Origin: Beverwykella pulmonaria
Lineage: Eukaryota > Ascomycota > Dothideomycetes > Pleosporales > Melanommataceae
Length of the DNA: 64,000 nt
Reading direction: 5' to 3'
NCBI GenBank assembly: GCA_001599595.1
Contig: BCHH01000002.1
Location: 4,626,055-4,690,054 of the forward strand
This document shows, piece by piece, positions 1 to 10,373 of the stretch (positions are counted from its first letter, which is position 1; each line of letters begins with the position of its first letter). Made by a program: the position numbers and the translations under genes. The notes under the pieces are model-generated. The model was not told the origin of the DNA. It saw nothing but the letters and a program-made list of their open reading frames with translations, and ran no database searches.

Positions 1-2187
1 GCACCAAGGTTTGCGCGAATATACATCTGCCGTGATCCATGCTGGCTAAAGAACTGATCCATGTACTGAACAGTCCTGCCCTTAAGAACTACAATCATCT
101 CCATGAAAACAACACCTAGGCTCCAGATGTCTGACATTGTATTCCGAGGCTCATACCGAGCAACCTCGGGCGCACAGTATTTAGGGGTCATCCCGTTCAC
201 CATGCTCATAGTGGTACTACCATTTGCATCTGTGAAGTCGAGAGATAAGCCAAAGTCTACAAACAAGACGTTCCCACGAGTGACATGGCGTCGGGGCAGC
301 GCAAAGTCAGTATGTTGGCTGGCTTGATATCCTTGTGCCGAACTTTATTTTCATGCAAGAATTCAAGTGCCCTGGCTAGGCAGTCGAAAAAGGTTCGCAG
401 CTCGGGACGATTAGAAACAGTGGTGCGCGTTAAGTAAGTGCGTAGGTCCATCTCAGCAACGGGAGACATTATTAGGCCGATGTATTTAGGATCGGTATAG
501 CTTCCAACATATGCCACGATGTGGTGGTGCTTTAGGCGCTTTAGAATTTCGATCTCAGCGATGAATCCCTTCATTTCTTCTGTCCTTTGTCTCTTAAATG
601 CCGGACTTCGAATCACTCGCTTCCTCGCATATTCTTTGAAGCTGACCAAACTAAGAATTTTGTCGACTTGTCCATATGTACCACTGCCTAGGATTCCTTT
701 TGGCTCAAAAGGAAGAGGCTCCCCTTGATTGAAGTAGCAATGTTGCCCTTCCTCGCCCTTTTCAAGTTCCATCGACTTTGTCAATATTACGCTCTGAATA
801 CCGACAACTGCCGTCCGGACGCTCGGACGTAAACTCGACAAACTGAGTTCAGTAACAGGAAACCAGTAATCAGAAAAACCAATGCTAATGAGGCCCTCAA
901 GGACATCCAGGTGGCCAATAGCGCGAAAAACGATATATGTCCGTGGACACTGACTCCATCGCGAATTTGAGTGTTTCAATAGCGTTGATATTTCGTTGAT
1001 TTCGGAGTCGGTATATGGTTCTAGGTTATCCCGCCCCTCTGCAAAATATTTATTAAGGCGGCTAGCTAAAGCCTGCTGAGTAGTGTCGTTAATTGGCAAG
1101 GGTGAAGAGGAGCTTAGTCGCAGTTCTTGTAACAAACGTGCGGTTACAAGTGTGTCGTTATGGTCTTTGCCAAGTGTCCTCTCCCGCCCATCTACTGTTT
1201 GTCGGAATAACTCCTCAGCCTTGCTGTATTTCTCTTGATCGTAGAGTGAGCGCCCTAGCCAGTGCTTGATGTCAAGCGTGTCTTTACCGTCTTTGCCAAA
1301 TGCCCTCTCCCTCTCGCCCACTGCTTCTCGGAATAGCTCCTCAGCCTTGCTGTATTTCTCTTGATCGTAGAGTGAGCGTCCTAGCCAGTGCTTGCTGTCA
1401 AGTGTGTCTTTATCGTCTTTACCAATGTCTTCTCTCGTAGATTTAATGCTTGTCGTAACAGCTCCTCAGCCTCGCTGTATTTCTCTTGATCGTAGAGTGA
1501 GCGTCCTAGCCAGTGCTTGCTGTCAAGTGTGTCTTTATCGTTCTTTACCAATGTCTTCTCTCGTAGATTTAATGCTTGTCGTAACAGCTCCTCAGCCTCA
1601 CTGTATTTCTCTTGNTTATAGAGTGAGCTTCCTAGCCAGTGCTTGCTGTTAAGCGCATCTCTACTGTCTTTGCCGAGTGTCCTTTCCTGCCCGTTCACTA
1701 CTTGTCGGAAGAGCTCCTCAGCCTCATTGTATTTCTCTTGGTTACACAGTGAGCGTCCTAGCCAGTGCTTGCTGTCAAGCGCATGTTCATCGTCTTTGCC
1801 AAATGCTCTCTCCCGCCCACCTACTGCTTGTAGGAATAGCTCCTCAGCCTCGCTGTACTTCTCTTGATCGTAGAGTGAGAGTCCTAGCCATTGCTTGCTG
1901 TCAAGCGTATCTCTATTGTCTTTGCCTAGTGTCCTTTCCTGCCCATCTACTGCTTGTCGGAATAGCTCCTCAGCCTCGTCGTGCTTCTCTTGATTGTAGA
2001 GTAAATTTCCCAGCCAGTGTTTGCTGTCAAGTGTGTCTTTATCGTCTTTGCCAAATGTCTTCTCTTGTAGATTTAATGCTTGTCGTAACAGCTCCTCAGC
2101 CTCACTAAGCTTATTTGATCTGAAGCGCGAGCAGCCTAAGTTGAACTGCTTTCTTGCTATGTCTCTCAATGTACGCTCCGAGTACAT
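1..2187 (-). CDS. TPR-repeat / protein kinase fusion, 3' end outside window, two apparent frameshifts
   Basis: The reading starts at 2187 with eight near-identical 42-residue tetratricopeptide units (core LGRSLYDQEKYSEAEELFRQ), followed by a linker and a Ser/Thr-type protein kinase domain. Kinase landmarks are visible: glycine loop GSGTYGQV, a lysine-bearing strand, the catalytic loop HKDIKPANIL, the metal-binding DFG in FVDFGLSLD, and YCAPEV. The kinase runs off the left edge, so its C-terminus is missing. Two one-base shifts break the frame, one near 1418-1427 in a TPR unit and one near 310-330 just after the catalytic loop; beyond the second the next frame continues the kinase without loss. 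The likely role is a TPR-scaffolded signalling kinase, inferred from domains only. It is either a decaying gene or one with sequence errors; the N at 1615 and the repeat content favour some error. No nucleotide-binding domain is seen between TPR and kinase. Confidence 0.8.
1140..2145 (-). repeat. 126-bp tandem repeat array encoding eight TPRs
   Basis: About eight consecutive 126-bp units are recognisable at DNA level, each containing the sense words for QEKYSEAEELF and DSKHWLG. Similarity is high enough that an N call (1615) and small indels fall inside the array. One unit carries an inserted T (near 1543) together with a missing A, which compensate each other; the neighbouring unit has only the missing A and is therefore out of frame. 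Confidence 0.85.
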
Positions 2188-2199
2188 GCTGCTCTCCTG

Positions 2200-2699
2200 A
2201 CTTCAAGTACGTCGGCGTCTTATTGCTGTTGCAGATCGAGATGTACAGGTAGTAGGAGAGCTAGCGGGGCGGAAACCGCGCGATTTTCAAGAATGGTAGT
2301 GTCGACGTCACTAGCCTTCGGTGGGCTTACAGTATATTGGATAAAAAGTACGAAGTAAAGTGGGTGGCCTTGGTAGTGTTGTAATTCGTTTTTCTTCGTT
2401 AGAATTGGTTGATTTTAATATGCGAGCTAAGAGTACGTCTCGTCAGAGACGTCCTCTAGAAAATGACACTTAAGCTTCTAGACTCACCGAGATCATAATA
2501 AAATGGCTCCTGACCTTTTCAATTTCTGTTGTGAGTTTTTTAGTCCACTTGAAGTCTGTTGGTTTCACAGGGCTATTGCAATAGCAATGGGTGTTCTCAA
2601 AGGGGGTAATAAATCGTTGTGTCTATCTTGAAGCGGTGCAGCAGAGGGAATACCATCCACCTCACCGCCGCGTGCACTAGCCTAGTATGGCTAGTGCCC
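2200..2699. other. intergenic, nothing recognised
   Basis: No coding region, RNA gene or element boundary could be supported here. It is presumably the upstream region of the TPR-kinase gene. Confidence 0.5.
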
Positions 2700-2790
2700 C
2701 ACGTGTCTACACGTGATTGGTACCTTCACACGTGATCCATACATCCCACGTGATCTACACGTGATCTACACATCAACACGTGATTCCCAC
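2700..2790. promoter_or_regulatory. cluster of six CACGTG sites
   Basis: Six CACGTG hexamers, mostly in the context CACGTGATC or CACGTGATT, lie within about 85 bp as imperfect 17-18 bp repeats. CACGTG is the classic E-box recognised by fungal bHLH proteins. The cluster lies immediately upstream of the ORF that is split by the solo LTR, so it could be its promoter. Function is inferred from the motif only. Confidence 0.45.
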
Positions 2791-3636
2791 GTTCTATATA
2801 CTCCCAAGAAAGTCTTTACAGGTAGACAGTTAAATTTTTCTGCTACTCTCTTTCCTGCTATAGCTAGTAAGCGGCGCTGCTTTGCTCAGGCGCTAATCAC
2901 CCTCGGCTGCTCAGTCACGTTGCCCTGCGCTCCCCTAACAGCCAATCGTACTCATTGTTGCGTCGGACATAACCCTCACGATTCCGTTAAGTCTAGGCGA
3001 GAGCGATGCTTGGAGGCAGGTTTTGGCCCTGGCCAACTCGACAATGAAATTCGCGGCTTAGTGTAACGATTCGAACAATCGTTATATCACGTGACCGAAC
3101 CGCTCCCTGCCCGACCCCGATACAGATCCTATTCCTACCCGAACCGGTAGGACTTCAGCTCCCGACCTGGTCCCCACTCAACCCCAATACAGGCTCTATC
3201 CATATCCGAACCTGTATCACCTCGGCTCCTGACCAGCTCCTGATGTAACTCCAAAACAGGTCCTTATCTGAACCTATAGTACCTCGGCTTCGCTATCTCT
3301 CATCTCTCTTCGTGTATATAAGCCAGTCTCTTCGTTAGTTAGATCAGGTAGCTTTTCAATATCCTTTCGTACCCGACCTATAGGTGTCAATTCTATCTTG
3401 GGTATTCGTTATCACTCGTGCACTCCCATATGCCTTCGGTAGTGATTCGCACCCGAATCCGATCGTTCTGATATCCTGCGTCGTTACACTTAGCAGATTA
3501 TGCCGCACAGTCGGATGAGATTCGCGCAAAGGCATTGAACAGCTTCATTCTACGACATCTTGGCGACGATAATTTTCTTACGCTGGTTGAGGATGTTGAG
3601 GCAAGCTGGACTGGGTTAATGTGCGGCCGCACATAA
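2713..3636 (+). pseudogene. ORF of unknown function split by a solo LTR
   Basis: An open frame runs to the TSD at 3057 and, if the LTR and one TSD copy are ignored, resumes in the same frame after 3493 (EIRGL then ADYAAQSDEIR) and ends at a TAA at 3634-3636. The downstream part is helical and charged (SFILRHLGDDNFLTLVEDVE). I do not recognise a family. The true start is unknown and there may be introns upstream; the first ATG in frame is at 2713, inside the CACGTG cluster, so the gene probably starts further downstream. Confidence 0.45.
3062..3488. mobile_element. solo LTR, 427 bp, with 5-bp target duplication
   Basis: It begins TGTAACGA and ends TCGTTACA, the inverted TG...CA ends expected of an LTR. 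It is flanked by perfect CTTAG duplications at 3057-3061 and 3489-3493. It contains three diverged tandem copies of a roughly 67-bp unit (marked by ACAGRTCC and CCGAACC words), a TATATAA box near 3316-3322, and no coding sequence. This fits a solo LTR left by recombination between the two LTRs of a retrotransposon. Confidence 0.85.
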
Positions 3637-4007
3637 ACGGGTGCATAAACATGTATTGGAACCACCGTCAAATTGAAGAGACGAGGATCATCGCGACTAA
3701 ATGTGGTGCATATGGGAAATGGATGCTCTGGTAATCTGTTTGAACATATTAGATAACATGACTTTAACTACATTTCCTTGACCAGTTTAACAGCTCAACA
3801 TCCTGAGCAACCCAGCAGGGGAGATGGCAGCCCCTCCCAAATCCATTAATATACCTCAGGCAGCAGCTCGCTCAGCAGTCCACGTGATCTACTTCACGAA
3901 AGACTCATAAGCGGACTCACTTCATCTCTCCTACAATAATAACCACACACAAACAACAAGAAAAACACACAACACAATCATTTCAAATTACCCAATATTT
4001 GTGCCTC

Positions 4008-4785
4008 GGGCTTCAAAGTCAGACTCTGCACCTCCACGCGGTGAAGCCTGGGAACCTGACTTTTTCAGAGCTCAGAGCCAGCGCAGAGACGTCGCGTCGA
4101 TGATGGCGTGGTGGGAGCTGCCCTGCGGTGAGGTAACAATATAACAGCACAGCGAAACGCCCTATCCTCCACCCTCAAGCAGACGAAACAGCGACGGCTG
4201 TGCGACGGACAGACGCCGGCGACGCCGAACCTCGCATACCACTAGTACGGTGCCAGAGAGGTCGGAATCACGTGTAACGGCGGCGCTGCACGCAGATAGA
4301 CCCCGTATACTACCAGTGAGGCGCCGGAGGGGTCAAAACAAAACGTGCGACGGCGGCGACAGAACCCGTATACCACTAGTGAGGTGCCAGAGGGGTCACC
4401 GCCTGCGAGGAGCAACAGCAACGCTAGGTATACGCCAACAGAGCATAAGGGAGGCGGGGGAGCAGCAGCGGACAACTATACAGTATAAGGGACAGTATCT
4501 ACACATAAGGGAGACATCACCAATAAGGCAAGCGTGACAGAGTAGGCGGTCGAGGCTAGAGGACAACAGCAACCCACTGGCGCAGGCGTCATGCCTGCGC
4601 TTACCTAGGGACGCACATACGGCACACGAGCGAAAGGTGTTTTTCCCCTAGTACAGGCAAGCCTTCGGGAGCTGCTTCTACAATTAGCCAACAGGGGTTT
4701 TTTTGTTCACCTGTAAATAGTGGCAATAGTCTGCATAGCTCTATAGAGGGCTGGCTAACAGACAGTAAATTAAATAATTATTATT
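4008..4785 (+). mobile_element. 778-bp retroposon-like insertion with 13-bp target duplication
   Basis: A GC-rich 778-bp block is bounded by perfect 13-bp direct repeats ATATTTGTGCCTC (3995-4007 and 4786-4798). Its right end is an A/T-only tail ending TTATTATT. Variable long target duplications plus an A/T tail are the signature of target-primed retroposition (LINE or SINE). Three diverged copies of a roughly 30-bp word around CCACTAGTGAGGTGCCAGAG lie near 4222-4400. No reverse transcriptase ORF is present, so it is a truncated LINE or a non-autonomous element. Joining the flanks gives a continuous CT- and A-rich leader-like sequence upstream of the FunK1 gene. Confidence 0.7.
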
Positions 4786-5127
4786 ATATTTGTGCCTCAT
4801 TTACTTCAATATTTTCACTGTTCGTTGAACACGTTCAGTGCGACAAGAGCAAAAACCTTCAGGATGTGGCGTTTGGCCAACCCTGCCGCCAAGACTAGAA
4901 CCGTGCAGAGGGTTTTTGACGCAAGCCTTCTAGTTTCAGAGCTTAAAACTAAAGATCTGCTGGCTTCCTTGTGATCACAGTGGCTGTCATTCAACGGGAG
5001 TTGACCTATTATAAGTATTTCGCCCCAAACCCCGATGTAAGACAACTGCTAATGCGTTCTACCAAAGGCACAACTCCGAACGTCGCCTACATCGTGAGAC
5101 GAGGACTGTTAAGGAGATACTGTCAAT

Positions 5128-7377
5128 ATGCCGGACACTCGTTCCCAAAAGCGGCGGAAGTTGTCGCCTAAGCCCTCTAGCTGGAAGCAAAAAGCCCGCA
5201 AGAAGACACCCCCGCTACATGTGGACGAGGGTATACACCCAGTGCCGCAAGAGACACCCCACAGCAGACGGACGTCAGCTCATAGCAGCTTAATATCGAA
5301 AGAGGTCGATCTAGCAGCTGCATGGATGGAGATAAAGATCGCTGCCGAAGCCCGTGGAGTAACGAGGAAGAATGTCCCGTACGACACATTCCGTTCGATT
5401 TATCTTAGTGGCGGCAGTGTAGAAGCAGCATCGCTACTGGATATCCAGTCGCTAAAGGATATTGGTAGAGAATGGAAGGAGGACCCATTCTTAAATCAAT
5501 TTTCCCAGCTACTTTCCAATGCAGTCCGTTGTCCAAGATACGCTTTCGCACATTTCTCAGTCCTCTTCTAACAGATTAAATAGGATCTTGGAGACCTTAA
5601 GCTATACTACAGCGGGACGAAAACTTTAACTAATGTTAACAAGTCTAAGGAGGTGCCTTCTAAACCCAATTGCGTTCTCTATATTGGCGAAGACGTCAGT
5701 GACCAACCCCCTAACTGGGAAGACGTGGAGCTCCTGATAGAGCATACACAAAGCTCATCCTCCCAAGATATCGTTACTAAGAAATTCAAACAATGGCTGC
5801 AGGGTGCCTGGAGTGTGTTCAACCACCAACCTTTCCGTCTTCACCTCTATGGAATTATGTTTATACAACCTTGTGCCTTTATCTGTTACGCAGATCACGG
5901 CTGTGCAGTGTACTCTGAACCCGTCTACTTTACGAAGAGTGATCAGCACGCTCAATTTCTGCAAGGTTTCCTTGGTTGGTTTTTTGCGAACCCCGACCGC
6001 CGTGGAAGAGACCCAACGGTTGATGAAGTGGACGGGGTGCATATTCGTCATGCAGATGAAACCTGGACTGAGCTTCCTGGCACCCTGTGCTACCGCCCTT
6101 GCGTTGTTGGACGAAATATCCGAGTCACTGAAGTGCGGAGCCAGTTACCAACGGGTAGGATGGTTATGAAGCACACCTGGGAAGAGAAACTTCCCCCGCA
6201 ATCATCACCCTCGTCAGAGATTGACGTTCTCAAACTTCTCCTTGCGGCCAATGTCCGAGGTCTTCCGCAGCCACGTGCCTTAGATAAGTCGATATTGAGA
6301 GAGACTCCCACCTTTCCTGAAAACTGCGACGTTGCACTCCTGGCATCAAATGAGAAGCATATAGAGAAGATCCAGGGAGCCTACGCTTCTGGTCACAGTT
6401 CCAAATTCTGGGCTCTTGTTGACGACCCTTTGTCACAGCGTGCTAAAATTCTGAGGCAGGAGTTCAACAATCCTCTTAACGTCCGCAGGCAGCTTACCCG
6501 CGTTTTGATGTCATACTGTACACCGTTGAAAGAGGCTATGCGCGATGCGGGCCCGATATCACTCACACAATCTATACGCGACGCCATGATTGTATACTAT
6601 GAAGCGTACAAGCTCCCTAAGTCTGGTTTTATCCATGGGGGTAAGCTTTATAAATAGTTTGGGTTTCTTTGTACTAATGCACAAGCAGACATCTCTATTG
6701 AAAATATCTTAGTTCCTGTGGAGGGTTGTGAACTCACCGGTGGCTTTACGCATAAGGATCGGAGAGGCACATTAATTGACTGGAACTTATGTTTTAACGC
6801 CAATGGAACCGCATCCTACAGATCATTCAGAAGCGGTACTCCTGCATTCATGGCGCCAGCTCTTCTTAGGAAAGAGGAGATCCCCCGGCGAACCTTGGGT
6901 CACGATATGGAATCATTTTTTGCCGTTATGATCTGGATAGCGAGCTTCCATTATCGTGACGAGAAAGCTTTTCTAGCCAAGCCTCTAGCTATGACAACTG
7001 ACCGGAGGAAATCCCCTGCAGACATTGCAGTTGCTAAGAGGCTCTGGTTTTTTGATGGCCAATCCTTCGTGGATGAGATAATTTATCACTTCGAGGCCCA
7101 GTATCGCAGTGATAGGCGATTTGTCAAGTGCTTACTTAACATGCGCGAAATCCTATACCCACGGAGAAACGACATAACAGCATACTTCGATGACCTTTTG
7201 GCCCAACCGGTGAACGAGGTGACGGAGGATCCCGATCCAATGAAGGAGGGTCTATTTCATAATTGCATGAAGGTGATGGATGAGTATCTCGAGGATACAA
7301 CAGGTTGCGATGAGATGCAGTGGATCGATTCCAGCGCAGCGCAACAGCGACATATTCCGGAGGAGGACACTATGTGA
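5128..7377 (+). CDS. FunK1-type fungal protein kinase
   Basis: Three exons are proposed: 5128-5523, 5584-6640 and 6689-7377. The N-terminus carries a basic, nuclear-signal-like stretch (KRRKLSPKPSSWKQKARKK). The body matches the fungal-specific kinase family FunK1: lysine strand GRMVMKHTW, catalytic loop HGDISIENIL (rebuilt exactly by the 48-bp intron 6641-6688 with branch site TACTAAT), LIDWNLC at the DFG position, and GTPAFMAPALL followed by HDMESFFAVMIWI. The first intron (GTCCGT...AATAG) is less certain at its donor. FunK1 kinases are expanded in multicellular fungi; substrates are unknown. The 778-bp retroposon lies about 340 bp upstream of the start. Confidence 0.85.
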
Positions 7378-7572
7378 AGGGCTGTGCAGAAGACTGCAGA
7401 TGCCAGGTGACAAGATTGTATTCGATAGAGAACTAGCTATGGGGACGTATCCGTGCCAAGAAAATGGGAAGGGGCGCCTGTATTTATAGCTGTACGCTGC
7501 ATAGCCGCCGCTAGGGCGGCTGGGACAGCCTATGAACCAATCAATCAATCAATCAATGCTGGGATTTTTTTA

Positions 7573-7680
7573 CCCGGAGAAACGTCCCAGTCGGATTTCT
7601 CTTCCCGGAGAGGCGTCCCAGTCAGATCTGTCGCCCCGGACAGGTGTCCCAGTCAGATTTGTCGCCCCGGAGAGGCGTCC
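7573..7680. repeat. 31-bp tandem repeat, about 3.5 copies
   Basis: Units begin at 7573, 7604, 7635 and 7666 with the core CCCGGAGAGGCGTCCCAGTC. They follow a short (CAAT)n run at about 7538-7557. No coding role is evident; the array lies between the FunK1 stop codon and a short LTR. Confidence 0.8.
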
Positions 7681-7738
7681 TCAAGTTCACTCGCATACCC
7701 AATACGTGTTACCATGATATTAACACAGGAGATTTAAG

Positions 7739-7916
7739 TGTAAGCAGAATTGAGGTGGCCCCGTGGTGGGATGGTAAAGTAGATGTATTGTATGTGTGGA
7801 GAGGTGTCTGAGTTCGTTTTTGTGTGAAGTAGAAGTACATGTGGAGAGCTCATATATAGGCGGACCTGCTGAGTCATGACTGAAAGCCCAGTCATGTGAC
7901 GTTGTCCCAGCTTACA
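7739..7916. mobile_element. short LTR-like element, 178 bp (TGTAAGC...GCTTACA family)
   Basis: The ends are TGTAAGC and GCTTACA. Internal words TGTATTGTATGTG, GTGAAGTA, CATATATAG and a TGACGT-like stretch are shared with the 130-bp elements at 16388 and 38190, so it is a longer diverged member. No 5-bp duplication is seen (TTAAG versus CACCC). It could be one LTR still joined to an internal region to its right, or a decayed solo LTR. Confidence 0.6.
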
Positions 7917-8426
7917 CACCCCCTCAGTTTTAAACGCGGTTCGAAGCTGATGTGATCAAGATACCATCCCCTGCCTTGTTAAGTAGGCAGAGCTGCATTA
8001 AGTGTAGGCTTGTCCTGCTGTAAGGTGCGATATATCGCTTTAGTACAGACCTGTCTCCACTTTTAGTGCAGTCCTGATAGGTAATCTTCCGCCGTTGCGG
8101 TGTTGTTAGACCTCGCTCTTTGTATCGGGCGTCCCCAGAGCTTTGTGTGAGATCCTTATGTGCTCGTTAATCTGCGCTCTGTTTATAAGAGGTTGATGCT
8201 CAGCCTTGTATGTTAAGCTTGATACATGATGTGAAGTAGATACATAAGATAAGCTTATCGCTCTGTAGAAGAAGGAATAGAAGGAAAGGTGCTAAGGTGA
8301 AGGAGTGATACCTAATTTTTTGTGTTTTTGTGGAGGTAGGAGTTTTATGAGGCCGTCAGCTGGTTGACAGTTGCTTAAGATATATAAGAGATTGATGTTG
8401 CTTGATTGTGTCTCTTGGCGCAGCCA

Positions 8427-8657
8427 ATGATGATAGATCGTCGCTGTTGTAAGAAGGACCTAGGCTGCTACATAGCGCCATACTCGGGTCGTTGTTCCGC
8501 GTGCGTGTTCTTGGGTGGTTCTTGCAGTCTGAAGCCTTCAAGCAAAGATTTTGACGATGCCGCTGCCAAGCGTCGTCGATTAGAGCGAAAGATTGCGCAG
8601 TTGAAGCTAGAGGCTGCCCAGGTAGTGCTGAATGTTTCTTGGCGTCAGTATGTTTAG
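8427..8657 (+). CDS. small Cys-rich / coiled-coil ORF, possibly a mobile-element relic
   Basis: The 76-residue product has a cysteine cluster (CSACVFLGGSCSL) followed by a charged helix (KRRRLERKIAQLKLEAAQ). Short zinc-binding-plus-helix proteins of this kind often accompany fungal repetitive DNA, and it lies about 500 bp right of an LTR-like element. I do not recognise it as a defined gene, and expression is unknown. Confidence 0.25.
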   Translation: MMIDRRCCKKDLGCYIAPYSGRCSACVFLGGSCSLKPSSKDFDDAAAKRRRLERKIAQLKLEAAQVVLNVSWRQYV

Positions 8658-9040
8658 TACGTCATGTGATGTGCTGTGACCTTAACTCTCCGTTAATTGG
8701 ATCGGGCGACCATTGGCGAATCACTGCTATAGCATAATTTTAATATTTTTGCATGAATGATGAAATGAACATAGCACGGCTGGGGAACATTATGCATGGT
8801 CAGGTTATCTTTAATCAGTGGCTAAAGAAAGTAGTGACATGTAAGTTAATTAAAGGAAGGAGGTGAGAGAATTATTGATCCTGTCCTTCAATATCTAATA
8901 GTGAACCTTTTGGGCATTCATTGCTTATTAGTAGAGAGTCTTCTAGTAACGTCCAGTGCTGTTAAGAGAACAGAAGACTAATAGTATAGAGAAGCTCTAA
9001 ATCTGGCCTGCAGACCCCTATTTAATATTATCAGAATTGC
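8658..9040. other. intergenic, nothing recognised
   Basis: A/T-rich spacer between the small ORF and the convergent hypothetical gene. No element ends or RNA gene were found. Confidence 0.5.
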
Positions 9041-9904
9041 TCACTCAACTAAAGTAGGCAGACTACTCTTCCAAGTACCAATCGCACCCCTCCTCCCTCC
9101 CTCACACATATCCCTCCTACTCACCCTCTCCATCCTCTCCCCCGTTCTCTGCACCCTAACCTTCAACTCCGTCTCCTCCTGCATCCACCTCAACACCTCC
9201 ATCCTCTCCTCTACCCACTCCCGCACATGCCTCTCCGTATCAATCCGTTTCTGAAACCCCGGGCGGTCCGCCAGCGCAAAGAGACAATTGCGTATCGTCA
9301 CGATGCCCTCGACCATCATCCGGATCCAGCGCTCCGTAAAGGGGAGATGCCGCAGAGCGTAGATGGAACGGTAGTCCTCTACGGAGATGGTCAAGGGATT
9401 TGACATCTCGGACGTGATTTGGTGCGTTAAGAGCGTTAGAATATCGGAAGTTGGTACGTTCCCGAGAAACGAGAGGGCGGCGTAGATGGATACTAGACCT
9501 GCTAGTGTTGTGCTGAGCGCTGTTTCTTCCTTGCTTTCTGGTGCGCCGTGTTCTAGACCGAGAGAAGAGAGCTCGCTCTCACGCCAGCGAAGAGCAGATG
9601 TTAATCCAGAGTGACTTACGCTGTTGGCTGGGAGGATGGTGACGCTAGGGTGCGGGGGCGAGATGTAGATGTGCAGGGTTGGGAGGAGGGTTGTTAGTTG
9701 CGCGGGTGTTAGAGTGGTAGTGATCGGATCGTGGCCTGGGATCATGATTAGCGGGGAGGTGATGCGCAGTTGGGAGGTAGAGGCGTGTGGGTGAGAGTAC
9801 ATGGCCGGCATGATTAGTTTGTTAGATGTTAGATGGGCTGGAAGGGGGTGGTGTAGGCAGAGAAACAGAGATGGGCATATATATGACGTTCGAAGAAACT
9901 TCAC
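9041..9904 (-). CDS. hypothetical protein, 287 aa
   Basis: A single uninterrupted frame. The first ATG at 9904 gives a hydrophobic N-terminus (SYICPSLFLCLHHPLPA) that could be a signal sequence, but an ATG at 9811 (MPAMYSHPHAS) is equally plausible and would give a soluble protein of about 256 aa. The middle contains a hydrophobic helical stretch (TTLAGLVSIYAALSFLGNV) and the C-terminal half is charged and coiled-coil-like (VREWVEERMEVLRWMQEETELKVRV). No family was recognised. Codon use looks coding and there are no internal lesions. Confidence 0.6.
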   Translation of the reverse strand: MKFLRTSYICPSLFLCLHHPLPAHLTSNKLIMPAMYSHPHASTSQLRITSPLIMIPGHDPITTTLTPAQLTTLLPTLHIYISPPHPSVTILPANSVSHSGLTSALRWRESELSSLGLEHGAPESKEETALSTTLAGLVSIYAALSFLGNVPTSDILTLLTHQITSEMSNPLTISVEDYRSIYALRHLPFTERWIRMMVEGIVTIRNCLFALADRPGFQKRIDTERHVREWVEERMEVLRWMQEETELKVRVQRTGERMERVSRRDMCEGGRRGAIGTWKSSLPTLVE

Positions 9905-10373
9905 AATGAAGAAGGCCCGTGATATGTCATTGTGTGGTCATTGTCATTGTAGTGTTGCGCCAGTCATAACCAAAACACACCTCTACCCACAATGTTTTGC
10001 GTGAACAGTATACTGAAAGATGTGCATCGACGGCAGAGAGGGGCTTATAATTTGCCACCCCTAGCTCTAGCTAAGGGAATAGTGTAGTATCTCGTATGCT
10101 GCGTTGCTGAGGGCCCTTGTTGGCTTACTTGCTCGACGGGGCGTTATCCAGAGTTAAGAGTGTGTTCTCTTGCATCGAAGAAAGCAATATCTACACAGGT
10201 GGCTCTGTCCAGCATGCAGCGGTCAAGAAGAAGATTCCTGAGGTAAAATAAAACAATAGAAAGTTTTGCTCCAAAACGCCGCCGCTATGCAAAAGGACAT
10301 ATTATCACATCAAAACCGAAACGAAAAGAAAAAAAAATTAAGCAGAGCCAGATGCAAATGGGATGAATACATA

